From a virus, in the IMG/VR virus record IMGVR_UViG_3300009786_002758, positions 1-23,908 of that record: a stretch of 23,908 bases of DNA; one strand, 5' to 3'. Below are positions 13,434-19,583 of this stretch, in pieces. The position numbers and the translations under genes are program-made. The notes below the pieces were generated by a model that was not told the origin of the DNA, did not search any database, and saw nothing but the letters and a program-made list of their open reading frames with translations. The first letter of the stretch is position 1. Each line of letters starts with the position of its first letter.

Positions 13434-14037
13434 AAGTTCCAGGATTCCGCACCCCGTCAGCCTTTTCAGCCGATTATCTTCAACACGCACCCCATTTGCG
13501 GGGCCCCGTTCCTACTATCAGGATCAAGGTAGAGATTCTCATCAGTCGTTCAGTCGGCTACGCCTCCCTCTCTCCCTATACATAGGGATCTGCTGGGGGA
13601 AGGCGACCGTAGAGGGCTATCCGGAATCTAGTCCCGTGGACTCCCTCTGGGTTCCCGCTTCCTAAATGGAAGGTGGGGACACCCTGAAATATGGGTCGTT
13701 GCTCTCAAAGATCGGTTGGGAGTTCTCCCTTCAAGGGCCTCCAGGCGGGTCCATACGTCCCCGCATCCTTTCAGACTCAGTGTACATCAACGATCCTCAA
13801 AGCAGCTGGGGATCGCCTCGGCCCCTGGAACAATACCTACAAGAGGCGTGAGCCCGGGGAGTTACCACCGACACCCTCCCAAAGAAGGGAGGAGGCTGAA
13901 CATCCGTTACCATCCTGCAGGAATGTTTGCAAGCACATCATCTGCGATGGGTAGCCTATCTGGAGTGATTATTGTGTGGGCATGGAAGGACAGGTGCCCC
14001 ATAAAGCTAAGTAGAAGGCCGTGAAGGAGAAATGAAA

Positions 14038-14271
14038 ATGGGAGTTGTGATCGACTTGAGGGACGAGCTCAGGATTCGACACCTGGCGAGAATGCTGGTT
14101 GAGGATCTCGGACTTGATGTACACGAACTCGGAGGTGAGCCTTTGGACTTTGCCAAGGATCTTCTGTCCCGCGTGGATGGCCTTCCTGAAGGTCACGGGG
14201 AGAGCATCGAGGAAGACCACCCTGAGCTGTTCGAGCTCCTCCGCAAGAACAAGCAGAAGGCTGTGGGTTGA
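14038..14271 (+). CDS. unknown 77-aa protein
   Basis: I do not recognise this short, charged, mostly helical protein (VVIDLRDELRIRHLARMLVEDLGLDVHEL, ending ELFELLRKNKQKAVG). It has no signal peptide or motif. AGGAG lies 8 bases before ATG 14038. ATG at 14032 would add two residues (MK) but is too close to the ribosome site. Its stop overlaps the TTG start of the lipoprotein gene (TTGA), so the two are translationally coupled. Confidence 0.72.
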   Translation: MGVVIDLRDELRIRHLARMLVEDLGLDVHELGGEPLDFAKDLLSRVDGLPEGHGESIEEDHPELFELLRKNKQKAVG

Positions 14272-14564
14272 GGGCCTTTGCAATACTGTCACTCGGGATT
14301 CTGCTTTCGTGCGGAGCTGGAGTGGAAGATGCCCCCGACACTGAATCTCACTGGCACGACCGCTACGTAGCGGACCACTGCGCCAGATGCCCCGACTGCT
14401 GCGTATCCGACCTCGACTACCCCATCGACCGCAAGGACGAGGACAAGTTCTGCTCGGTCGATGTGTGCCCGGGGCCCTGCTGCCCCTGCATCACGGGCAT
14501 AGATGGGCTGTGGTGGATCAACTACACGAGCTTCGGGACCGACGATGGAGCCTGTACACGTTGA
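14268..14564 (+). CDS. cysteine-rich small lipoprotein
   Basis: The 98-aa product starts with a short signal peptide, MRAFAILSLGILLSC, ending in a lipobox-like LLSC, so Cys15 is probably lipidated and the protein anchored at the cell surface or periplasmic face. The mature part has ten further cysteines in tight clusters (CARCPDCC at 38-45, FCSVDVC at 61-67, CCPC at 71-74), suggesting disulfides or metal binding. The TTG start at 14268 has AGAAGG 7 bases upstream and overlaps the previous stop. Proline content is low for an Rz1-type spanin. A surface role such as superinfection exclusion is possible but only inferred. Confidence 0.7.
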   Translation: MRAFAILSLGILLSCGAGVEDAPDTESHWHDRYVADHCARCPDCCVSDLDYPIDRKDEDKFCSVDVCPGPCCPCITGIDGLWWINYTSFGTDDGACTR

Positions 14565-14652
14565 AATAGCCCTGCGGGTGATGCTCTACATCATCGTGTC
14601 CGCATCCGTCCTGTGGTGGCTGAAGTCGGATGACTGGGACGATGGGGTCTAG
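14545..14652 (+). CDS. 35-aa single-span membrane protein
   Basis: This short frame overlaps the end of the lipoprotein gene by 20 bases. It encodes one hydrophobic segment (ALRVMLYIIVSASVLWWLK, about residues 9-27) with an acidic C-terminus (SDDWDDGV). The ribosome site is weak (GGGA). Hydrophobic pattern and coupling to the lipoprotein suggest a real gene, but its shortness leaves doubt. Its TAG shares the CTAG with the stop of the convergent 72-aa gene. Confidence 0.45.
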   Translation: MEPVHVEIALRVMLYIIVSASVLWWLKSDDWDDGV

Positions 14653-14867
14653 GGCGCTGAACTCACCTGGGCATCGCAGGATGCCCAGCACACATTCACG
14701 GCGTCGATGTCTGAAACCCTCTCCTGACACCCTGCATTCAAGAAGCAATCGTGTACTGCCAAGAGGTGGGCATCCCGCTGTGGAACCCACACCCCGAGCC
14801 ACCAAGTCGCCCCGAGGCTCAAGGACACCAACACACATGCACACGCGATTCTATCCATCCACAACAT
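14649..14867 (-). CDS. 72-aa membrane-anchored protein with four cysteines
   Basis: An N-terminal hydrophobic segment (about 6-28, IACACVLVSLSLGATWWLGVWV) is followed by a small domain with Cys41, Cys47, Cys60 and Cys64, suited to two disulfides outside the cytoplasm. The start at 14867 is backed by GGAGG 6 bases upstream and overlaps the HD-domain gene's end by 17 bases, so both share the promoter at 15397-15424. I do not recognise the family. Confidence 0.68.
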   Translation of the reverse strand: MLWMDRIACACVLVSLSLGATWWLGVWVPQRDAHLLAVHDCFLNAGCQERVSDIDAVNVCWASCDAQVSSAP

Positions 14868-15378
14868 CTTGAACCTCCAAAAGCATTTCTAAAGTACCCC
14901 ACATGGCGTCGGCCTCCCCCTCCCGGTGGAGGGCTTCCAGGAAGGATGCCTGCTCCCGCCTGTACATCTTGATGTAGCGGTCCCCTTCAAGGGCTGCCCT
15001 CGCTCTCTTCACATTGGCAATCCTGTCAGCGAGCTTCAGATGGATGGCGCCGGGAACCGTCGGGATGACCCGCATCGGGAGTGCCTTCCTTGCTGCTCTG
15101 TTCTCGCCTTCGGGGTCATCCGTGACAGCCCTGACAAGCTCTGCCACCCTGCGACCCAGGTTGCGTTCTATGTCCTCGTAGGTGGCCCGCGTGTCCTCGA
15201 GGGTGTCGTGCAGCCATCCCGCAGACATGAGAGCCTCGTCGTCCCCGTGGCCGAACCGGATGAGGATTCCTGCCACATCCTCCAGGTGGATCGAGTAGGG
15301 ATCACGACCGTACATCTGCCCTTCATGCAGATCCAGGGCCATGTCCCGGGCGCGCTCCACTTTGTTTGACTTCACCAT
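14851..15378 (-). CDS. HD-domain hydrolase resembling the (p)ppGpp hydrolase domain of SpoT/MESH1
   Basis: The 175-aa protein carries the HD pattern of alarmone hydrolases: His31 (YSIHLEDV), His57-Asp58 with Glu61-Asp62 (WLHDTLEDT), and Asp118 with Asn122 (LKLADRIANVKRAR). These match H53, H77-D78, E81-D82, D144 and N148 of the RelA/SpoT hydrolase site, and the 118-to-122 spacing is identical. VTDDPEG (85-91) also fits. There is no synthetase domain, so it resembles stand-alone MESH1-like small alarmone hydrolases. It would remove the stringent-response signal and keep the host in a growth state; other nucleotide substrates are possible. GGAGG lies 6 bases before the ATG. It has a phage-type promoter and is divergent from the sigma gene. 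Confidence 0.85.
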   Translation of the reverse strand: MVKSNKVERARDMALDLHEGQMYGRDPYSIHLEDVAGILIRFGHGDDEALMSAGWLHDTLEDTRATYEDIERNLGRRVAELVRAVTDDPEGENRAARKALPMRVIPTVPGAIHLKLADRIANVKRARAALEGDRYIKMYRREQASFLEALHREGEADAMWGTLEMLLEVQDVVDG

Positions 15379-15396
15379 GTGACACCTCCATTCATG

Positions 15397-15424
15397 TACG
15401 GATGGGATCCCCCAACGGACCCCC
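15397..15424 (-). promoter_or_regulatory. phage-type promoter motif h (GGGGGTCC-N14-TCCGTA)
   Basis: GGGGGTCC (15424-15417) and TCCGTA (15402-15397), 14 bases apart on the minus strand, lie 18 bases before the HD-hydrolase ATG. The spacer (GTTG...ATCCC) and the downstream CAT resemble promoter i at 19489-19516. Confidence 0.78.
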
Positions 15425-15446
15425 TACCCCCCGTCGAACGGGGACT

Positions 15447-15463
15447 GTATGTCTACGACATAC
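15447..15463. promoter_or_regulatory. perfect palindromic operator abutting the sigma70 -35 box
   Basis: GTATGTC and GACATAC are perfect inverted repeats separated by TAC. The right arm ends at the base before TTGACA. This spacing is typical of a site for a dimeric repressor or activator controlling the sigma gene. The binding protein is unknown. Confidence 0.7.
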
Positions 15464-15492
15464 TTGACACTTCAATATAGGGAGAATAGTAT
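15464..15492 (+). promoter_or_regulatory. canonical sigma70 promoter of the sigma-factor gene
   Basis: TTGACA (15464-15469) and TAGTAT (15487-15492) are separated by exactly 17 bases. The -35 is a perfect match and the -10 matches at five of six positions. It is the best sigma70 promoter I see in the window. It points at the sigma gene 95 bases downstream, as expected for an early gene read by host RNA polymerase. Confidence 0.85.
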
Positions 15493-15587
15493 TCAACCTG
15501 TAGTGCCACGACCCGCCTGTTATCAGGCAACGTCACCGGCTTTACCGACCACTTACCCCGAGCTGCACAGCAGCCGAAGGAGAGAGA

Positions 15588-16325
15588 ATGAGTTCGAGAC
15601 AGAAGTCCGATGTATGCCCCCCACAAAATAAAGAACACCACCGCCTGACGATCCAGTGGATCGACGACAACTGGGAATCCAAGGCGAAGCCGGCCATCAT
15701 GAAGGTGATCAGCCGGAAGATGCGGTGGGTGACTCCCGAAAGCGCGGAGGACATCGCCTCTGACCTCCTGATCAAGATTCTGGAGTCCTCGTCCATCGGA
15801 CGGTGGCTCGCTGGCGGTAACACCGTATCCCCGTGGGAACTCGCCAACTGGGCATACCAGGATCTCCTCGATGACTTGGAGAAGCAGGCGCAGGACGGCT
15901 CATGTAGAGGCCAGAACCCCGCCCTCCGAACCCGATCCGAACGCAAGGCCGTGACCGATCACGGATCCTCAGCCCGACCCATTCATTCAACCCCTGCACC
16001 GTTCAAGGAGCACCGCTCCTATGACGAGGACGGAACAGTCTCCTCGAAGGACATCGAGGATCAGTCGGATGATGCCCTGTCCATCCTCTTGATGAAGGAA
16101 GTGGAGGCAGCCCACATGGCGGCGATCCGCACTGGGTTCCCGCAGGGGACTGAAAGGATGAAGACCCTTTACCAGTTGCTCCGGGAGGACAAGGTGCGGT
16201 CGGAAATCGCCCCCCTCCTCGGCGTATCGAAGTCGAGGTGTGCCACCCTCGTCCAGAACCTCCGCTGGTGTCTACGCCACGGACCCGACGAGATGCGCAG
16301 GCTCCGTAAGCATTACGGGCAGTGA
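15588..16325 (+). CDS. ECF-like RNA polymerase sigma factor
   Basis: The 245-aa protein has the two-domain plan of extracytoplasmic-function sigma factors. Residues about 20-100 resemble region 2: TPESAEDIASDLLIKILES (49-67) parallels the AEDIVQEVFLRL core-binding helix, and SPWELANWAYQDLLDDLEKQ (81-100) parallels the -10-recognition helix. A disordered linker (about 101-160) follows. Residues 162-230 resemble region 4, with a helix-turn-helix DKVRSEIAPLLGVSKSRCATLVQNLRWCLR (201-230) that would contact the -35 box. No regions 1.1 or 3 are seen. The start has GAAGGAG 7 bases upstream. The promoter is sigma70-type, while most other units carry an ECF-like motif, so this protein is the prime candidate reader of that motif. 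A DNA-binding regulator without sigma activity is the main alternative. Confidence 0.78.
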   Translation: MSSRQKSDVCPPQNKEHHRLTIQWIDDNWESKAKPAIMKVISRKMRWVTPESAEDIASDLLIKILESSSIGRWLAGGNTVSPWELANWAYQDLLDDLEKQAQDGSCRGQNPALRTRSERKAVTDHGSSARPIHSTPAPFKEHRSYDEDGTVSSKDIEDQSDDALSILLMKEVEAAHMAAIRTGFPQGTERMKTLYQLLREDKVRSEIAPLLGVSKSRCATLVQNLRWCLRHGPDEMRRLRKHYGQ

Positions 16326-16326
16326 A

Positions 16327-16656
16327 TCAGTCTGACTGTCCGTGGTCGGAGTCGCCCATTTCTGACAGCACCCGCATCGTGGCATAGAGGATCACGTTGC
16401 ACCTAGGATCCGTCTCCATGGGCCCACCGTACTCATAGCAGAAGTCCACGCCCTCGTCGTCGAGGATCACATCTGCCACATGCTCGGCGTCGAAGAAGAC
16501 GTGTACAGTCGTCCAACTTGAGTGGGCCAAGATCCCCGCCCCGGATGAGCAGAGTTCGTCCACCATCCGACCAGTCCAGATGACTGGCGCTGCTGATGAC
16601 TTCGGAGCCTTCACACCTCGCTCCAGGATCGGCTTGAACAGGGGGAGGAGACTCAT
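16327..16656 (-). CDS. unknown 109-aa protein
   Basis: I do not recognise this protein. It has a basic N-terminus (MSLLPLFKPILERGVKAPKSS) and a compact beta-type centre (TTVHVFFDAEHVADVILDDEGVDFCYEYGGP), and ends DSDHGQSD. Its ATG overlaps the thioredoxin stop as ATGA, with GGAGACGAGGA just upstream, so it is the last gene of the thioredoxin operon. It stops one base from the convergent sigma gene; no terminator is seen between them. Confidence 0.78.
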   Translation of the reverse strand: MSLLPLFKPILERGVKAPKSSAAPVIWTGRMVDELCSSGAGILAHSSWTTVHVFFDAEHVADVILDDEGVDFCYEYGGPMETDPRCNVILYATMRVLSEMGDSDHGQSD

Positions 16657-16979
16657 TCCTCGTCTCCTTCGTCGATGAAGCACGCCTCGTAGAGCATAGC
16701 TTCGACTTCCTCCCTTGTACGGGCTCCCCGAAGTCGCCCGAGCTCCGCTCCATCGTGCTCGTCGATGAGAACGATGGTCGGGATGCTCATCACCCGGAAC
16801 CTCTCCACGGCTTCCTCATCCTTCCCAATGTCGATGGCAACGACGGCCAGGTCCCCATCCCACTCGTCTGCGATCTCCTGGATGACGGGTTCCATGGCCC
16901 GGCAAGGACCACACCAAGGGGCCTTGAAAACGGCCAGCACCGGGATCTCCGAGGATTCGATCAGGTCAGATAGATTCAT
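16653..16979 (-). CDS. thioredoxin
   Basis: The 108-aa protein is a complete thioredoxin with the active site WCGPC (22-26) and the cis-proline in SIPT (Pro67). It has normal length and no signal peptide, so it is cytoplasmic. It can reduce disulfides, including those of the class II ribonucleotide reductase encoded at 8742-10823, whose redox chemistry depends on a thioredoxin-like donor. In T7 a host thioredoxin also serves as a polymerase processivity factor, but no polymerase is seen here. The start overlaps the upstream stop as ATGA. Confidence 0.95.
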   Translation of the reverse strand: MNLSDLIESSEIPVLAVFKAPWCGPCRAMEPVIQEIADEWDGDLAVVAIDIGKDEEAVERFRVMSIPTIVLIDEHDGAELGRLRGARTREEVEAMLYEACFIDEGDEE

Positions 16980-17401
16980 TGGGATGCCTCGAACCAGATG
17001 GTCTCAAGCTCGTCGGATGTGCGCCGGGGTACACGGGTGAAGGCGAGCATGGCCGCACACAATGCTGCCTCGTCGTCCTCACCGAGCACCTTGGCGACGG
17101 CGTATCCGAGCTTGGCGGCCTCCCTGCCATCTTTGGCCTCCTGGTCGCGGGTCTGGTTCAGGAGGGCCTCAAGGTCCTCGGCCACCTCACCCGCCTCAAG
17201 GTCCTCGGACTCATCCGAGGCATCCGTATCAGCGCCGTAGTCCATGGACGCCATCTTGATGCAGAGCTCTATCCCACCCCCTGCCACCGCAACTCGGAGC
17301 CCTTCGGAGGAGGCCGTCCTGCGGTCTGGGAAGACCGACGACACGGCTGCTGCAACCCTCGGCCTCACGCCGTACCCAACTAGTTCTCTATACATGCTCA
17401 T
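16976..17401 (-). CDS. unknown 141-aa protein
   Basis: I do not recognise this protein. The middle is strongly acidic (DYGADTDASDESEDLEAGEVAEDLEALL, about 54-81), followed by an alanine-rich helical part and FTRVPRRTSDELETIWFEASQ at the end. Overlaps of 4 bases (ATGA) on both sides tie it into the operon with thioredoxin and the 167-aa gene. ATG 17401 is used because of the overlap; ATG 17395 is possible. Confidence 0.78.
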   Translation of the reverse strand: MSMYRELVGYGVRPRVAAAVSSVFPDRRTASSEGLRVAVAGGGIELCIKMASMDYGADTDASDESEDLEAGEVAEDLEALLNQTRDQEAKDGREAAKLGYAVAKVLGEDDEAALCAAMLAFTRVPRRTSDELETIWFEASQ

Positions 17402-17901
17402 CTCCCGTTCCAGGCCAGCTCGAGAAGCTCTGCCAACTCGTCATCAGATTCGACTTCCTGTTCATCTTCCTGCTCGGAGTGGCGCATCGGCCTGAACGAG
17501 CTGTACCCCCCGTATGACTTCTCCAGACTCCCGAATCCCAGGACCCTTCTACCGCCGCTCCAGTCGAACAGACCGCCAGTCCGCCTGGCGGTGACTCCCA
17601 CCGTCGTGTCGATTTGCTCGAGGTCGTATTGGTAGTCGGAGCCCTCCAGAGCGGATCCACCCATGCTGCGGCCGGGGCCTTCTGGATAGAGGCCAGGCTC
17701 CAGGATCTTCGTCCATTCGATCCGGCTCATTTCATAGTCGTGGAGGATCCGCACGGAGGCACCCGGAAACTTCGCCTCGAGGGCGTTGCGGAGCGCAGCG
17801 GTGAACCGCCCCGCATCCGTCGGGCGTACGAACAGGGAGGATGCCACCTCGTATTCGACGAGCAGCCCCTCGTAGTTCTCATACTCTGTGGTGTGAATCA
17901 C
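17398..17901 (-). CDS. unknown 167-aa protein
   Basis: I do not recognise this protein. The first half (YEGLLVEYEVASSLFVRPTDAGRFTAALRNALEAKFPGASVRILHDYEMSRIEW) reads as an alpha/beta domain; a Gly/Ser/Tyr-rich stretch follows, and the tail is acidic (SEQEDEQEVESDDELAELLELAW). The start is GTG at 17901 with GGAGGGAG about 4 bases upstream. It is the first gene of the ATGA-linked run 17901-16327. The 42 bases before it contain no clear promoter, so transcription may come from the exonuclease gene. Confidence 0.78.
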   Translation of the reverse strand: MIHTTEYENYEGLLVEYEVASSLFVRPTDAGRFTAALRNALEAKFPGASVRILHDYEMSRIEWTKILEPGLYPEGPGRSMGGSALEGSDYQYDLEQIDTTVGVTARRTGGLFDWSGGRRVLGFGSLEKSYGGYSSFRPMRHSEQEDEQEVESDDELAELLELAWNGR

Positions 17902-17943
17902 GCTTCTCCCTCCGGCTATCAGGAGTGGAGGGGGATAGGATTC

Positions 17944-18528
17944 CTATCGTTTCTGCGCCGCTTCCATGTTGGCAGGACCGGAGGTGGTCCACGAAGCCCT
18001 GTCCTCGTCGGTTGCCTGGTAGAGGGCATGGTAGAGGCGCCGTGCGGCCTCCGCATCGGCGAGGGCTGTGTGAGCCCCCTCCTCGGACCAGCCGAGCCAG
18101 CGGCGGCAGTTGACGAGGCTCACGGATCGGAGACCCGTGGGCTTCAGGTGTTCGTGGGCAAGGGTGATGGTGTCGATGACGCCGCGGTGCGACAGCTCCT
18201 GATTGATGCCCGCATCAGAGAGCATGGTGGTGAGGAACCCGATGTCGAAGTTGACGTTGTGGCCGCAGACGACAGCTCCCTTGAGTCTCTTAGCTACGGC
18301 GGAGGCCACCTCGGATGCGTCGGGTGCGCCCTTCCACGCCGCAGGGGTGTAGCCATTGATCTCAAGGGCGCGGGGGTGGGCATCCTCGATTCGCTGTGGA
18401 GCCACCTTGGACTCCCACCGCTCGATGGTGCCGTCCTCATGCTCGGTGATAATGGCGACCTCGATCACCTCGTGGCGTCCGGCCACAAGGCCCGTGGTCT
18501 CCGTGTCGATGAATGCGATGCGTCCCAT
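17944..18528 (-). CDS. DnaQ-like DEDDh 3'-5' exonuclease
   Basis: The 194-aa protein has all exonuclease motifs of the DEDDh family: IDTETTG with D8 and E10 (Exo I), GHNVNFDIGFL with D95 (Exo II), and H153xALAD158 (Exo III epsilon). Length matches the polymerase III epsilon catalytic domain. It could proofread for a polymerase encoded outside the window or degrade single-stranded DNA or RNA. AGGAG lies 7 bases before the ATG. It sits downstream of the terminator at 18562-18599, so it needs its own promoter; only an isolated AGGGTCC with no CCGTA partner is seen upstream. Confidence 0.93.
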   Translation of the reverse strand: MGRIAFIDTETTGLVAGRHEVIEVAIITEHEDGTIERWESKVAPQRIEDAHPRALEINGYTPAAWKGAPDASEVASAVAKRLKGAVVCGHNVNFDIGFLTTMLSDAGINQELSHRGVIDTITLAHEHLKPTGLRSVSLVNCRRWLGWSEEGAHTALADAEAARRLYHALYQATDEDRASWTTSGPANMEAAQKR

Positions 18529-18561
18529 GTTTCTCTCCTGTCAGTGGACCCTACCCTGAAT

Positions 18562-18599
18562 GAAAAGGCCCCCGCCCGGACTATGCCGGACGGGGGCCT
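18562..18599 (-). terminator. intrinsic terminator of the 257-aa gene
   Basis: On the minus strand AGGCCCCCGTCCGG pairs with CCGGGCGGGGGCCT (one T-G pair) around a six-base loop, and TTTTCA follows at once. This 14-bp GC-rich stem with a T run is a textbook rho-independent terminator, about 33 bases after the stop of the 257-aa gene. Confidence 0.92.
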
Positions 18600-18632
18600 G
18601 GGCGGACGACCAGTGAAGGACCGCCTGTTGCC

Positions 18633-19406
18633 CTATGCGACGAGGCCAAATACCTCCTCGGCGGTGGCGTCGGTGACGACGATTCCTGCCGAGGTCGCTG
18701 CGACCGCCGCCTCACCGCCCACCTTGAGGCGGAAGGACTCGGTAGCATCGAGGCGGTACTGACGCCAGCGGCGGGAAGGGAGAGCCAACCACGAGGTGAT
18801 CAGCCGCTTCGCCACCACATCACCTCGGGAGTTGGAGGGCGGGATGGGTCCGTTGACGGACGCTTCCAGCACTCGCTCCTCGACGCGGATTCCACTGATG
18901 TGGATGCTGCCGGCCTTCGGGGTGCGGGAGTTGCTGGGGTCGCCGCCGCCGATGTACACCTTGCATCCGGGGATGGTGGTGCCGTCCACGACCAGAGGCT
19001 CGTAGACGTGGGCGGAGGTGGACTCGTTGGTCCCCGCAAGGGTCTTGGCGATGGACGCCTTGAGAGCGTTGAACGCCATGTCGAAGTCAGCCGCCGTGAT
19101 AGCTGCGCCGCTCTTGCCCGAGATGCCCTTGGCGTTGGCCTTGGCAGCGAGGGTGGCGAACAGGTTGGCATCGTTGGCGAGAGCATCATCAAGACGTGCC
19201 TCGTCCCGCTCCTTGAGGCGCAGGTAGTTTGACCCGCCGATGAGCAGGGCGATAACGGTGTCGTCGCCGTGGCGAGTACCGTTCTTGCCACCCACCATCT
19301 TGCCGACCTTCTGGACGGACACGGTGAGGAACTTGTTGACGAGGTGATCGCCCACGAAGCTGTCGTGAAGCGCGAGTGAGGGGCGTGTGGTTCCGTTGGT
19401 AGCCAT
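18633..19406 (-). CDS. unknown 257-aa protein in its own transcription unit
   Basis: I do not recognise this protein. It has a basic, glycine-containing N-terminal part (LTVSVQKVGKMVGGKNGTRHGDDTVIALLIGGSNYLRLKERDEARLDD), an alanine/lysine-rich helical middle (FATLAAKANAKGISGKSGAAITAADFDMAFNALKAS) and a beta-rich C-terminal half. There is no signal peptide. It is expressed alone, with a phage-type promoter 82 bases upstream, AGGAG 8 bases before the ATG, a leader hairpin, and a strong terminator behind it. This suggests an abundant product, for example a DNA-binding, decoy or structural protein, but the sequence does not say which. Confidence 0.85.
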   Translation of the reverse strand: MATNGTTRPSLALHDSFVGDHLVNKFLTVSVQKVGKMVGGKNGTRHGDDTVIALLIGGSNYLRLKERDEARLDDALANDANLFATLAAKANAKGISGKSGAAITAADFDMAFNALKASIAKTLAGTNESTSAHVYEPLVVDGTTIPGCKVYIGGGDPSNSRTPKAGSIHISGIRVEERVLEASVNGPIPPSNSRGDVVAKRLITSWLALPSRRWRQYRLDATESFRLKVGGEAAVAATSAGIVVTDATAEEVFGLVA

Positions 19407-19427
19407 GTGAAGTCTCCTTGACTCTTG

Positions 19428-19440
19428 CCCGCTGTGCGGG
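19428..19440 (-). other. leader hairpin of the 257-aa gene
   Basis: CCCGC-ACA-GCGGG (minus strand) is a perfect 5-bp hairpin about 10 bases upstream of the AGGAG site. A similar CCCG...CGGG hairpin lies in the leader of the 93-aa gene (21491-21509). Confidence 0.55.
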
Positions 19441-19488
19441 ACTGGGGTTCAGGTTCGGGGGCGGTTTGTCTGCCCCTTCCACACTATG

Positions 19489-19516
19489 TACGGACGGGAT
19501 TCTGCAACGGACCCCC
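19489..19516 (-). promoter_or_regulatory. phage-type promoter motif i (GGGGGTCC-N14-TCCGTA)
   Basis: GGGGGTCC (19516-19509) and TCCGTA (19494-19489) are 14 bases apart on the minus strand, followed by CATAG. Box, spacer and flanks are closest to promoter h at 15397-15424. It heads the 257-aa gene. Confidence 0.78.
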
Positions 19517-19555
19517 CACCGTCAACTTTCCTCCGTTTGGACGGGGTGGCCTGCC

Positions 19556-19583
19556 TTGGTAGGGGCGGTGCCGCCCCTATATG
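19556..19583 (+). promoter_or_regulatory. possible sigma70-like promoter with a dyad in the spacer
   Basis: TTGGTA and TATATG are 16 bases apart. The spacer is almost entirely the palindrome AGGGGCGG-TG-CCGCCCCT (19561-19578). Each box matches the sigma70 consensus at four of six positions. A regulator of MerR style could bind such a spacer dyad, or the dyad may be a terminator without a T run. It would serve the 438-aa gene 40 bases downstream. Confidence 0.35.

Larger units (their letters stand above)
13213..14037. other. non-coding control region with iterons and hairpins (possible replication origin)
   Basis: No reading frame here shows the codon habits or ribosome sites of the neighbouring genes. 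The stretch separates the leftward replication block from rightward genes. It contains three 20-bp direct repeats (13321-13380), a perfect 8-bp hairpin (13413-13433), AGTCC-CGT-GGACT enclosed by GAGGG/CCCTC (around 13611-13651), CTTCC-TAAAT-GGAAG with further outer pairing (around 13651-13685), GGGAG-TT-CTCCC, CCCTT-C-AAGGG and CCTCCC/GGGAGG near 13880. Iterons plus dense secondary structure at a strand switch fit an origin, a structured RNA, or both. Confidence 0.55.
15379..15587. other. divergent control region between the HD-hydrolase and sigma genes
   Basis: These 209 bases carry a leftward phage-type promoter (15397-15424), a CCCCGT-CGA-ACGGGG hairpin (15429-15443), a 17-base palindrome (15447-15463), a rightward sigma70 promoter (15464-15492), and a sigma leader of about 90 bases with a GCCTG-TTAT-CAGGC hairpin and the site GAAGGAGAGAGA before the ATG. 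It looks like the regulatory switch of this region. Confidence 0.8.

Noticed and set aside
13600-13760. tRNA or group I intron in the hairpin-rich region
   Set aside because: No four-arm cloverleaf with a T-loop GTTCRA, no CCA end and no split gene around it.
13417-14024. Several 60-100-aa rightward frames in the gene-free region
   Set aside because: They lack ribosome sites, overlap one another in all three frames, and have Pro/Ser/Arg-rich composition unlike the real genes.
15466-15487. T7-like promoter (TATAGGGAGA near 15476)
   Set aside because: Only about 15 of 23 positions fit the T7 consensus and no single-subunit RNA polymerase is seen; the sigma70 reading explains the same bases better.
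17614-18762. 382-aa rightward open frame opposite the exonuclease gene
   Set aside because: It is antisense to two well-supported genes, lacks a ribosome site and spans the terminator; long antisense frames are common in GC-rich DNA.
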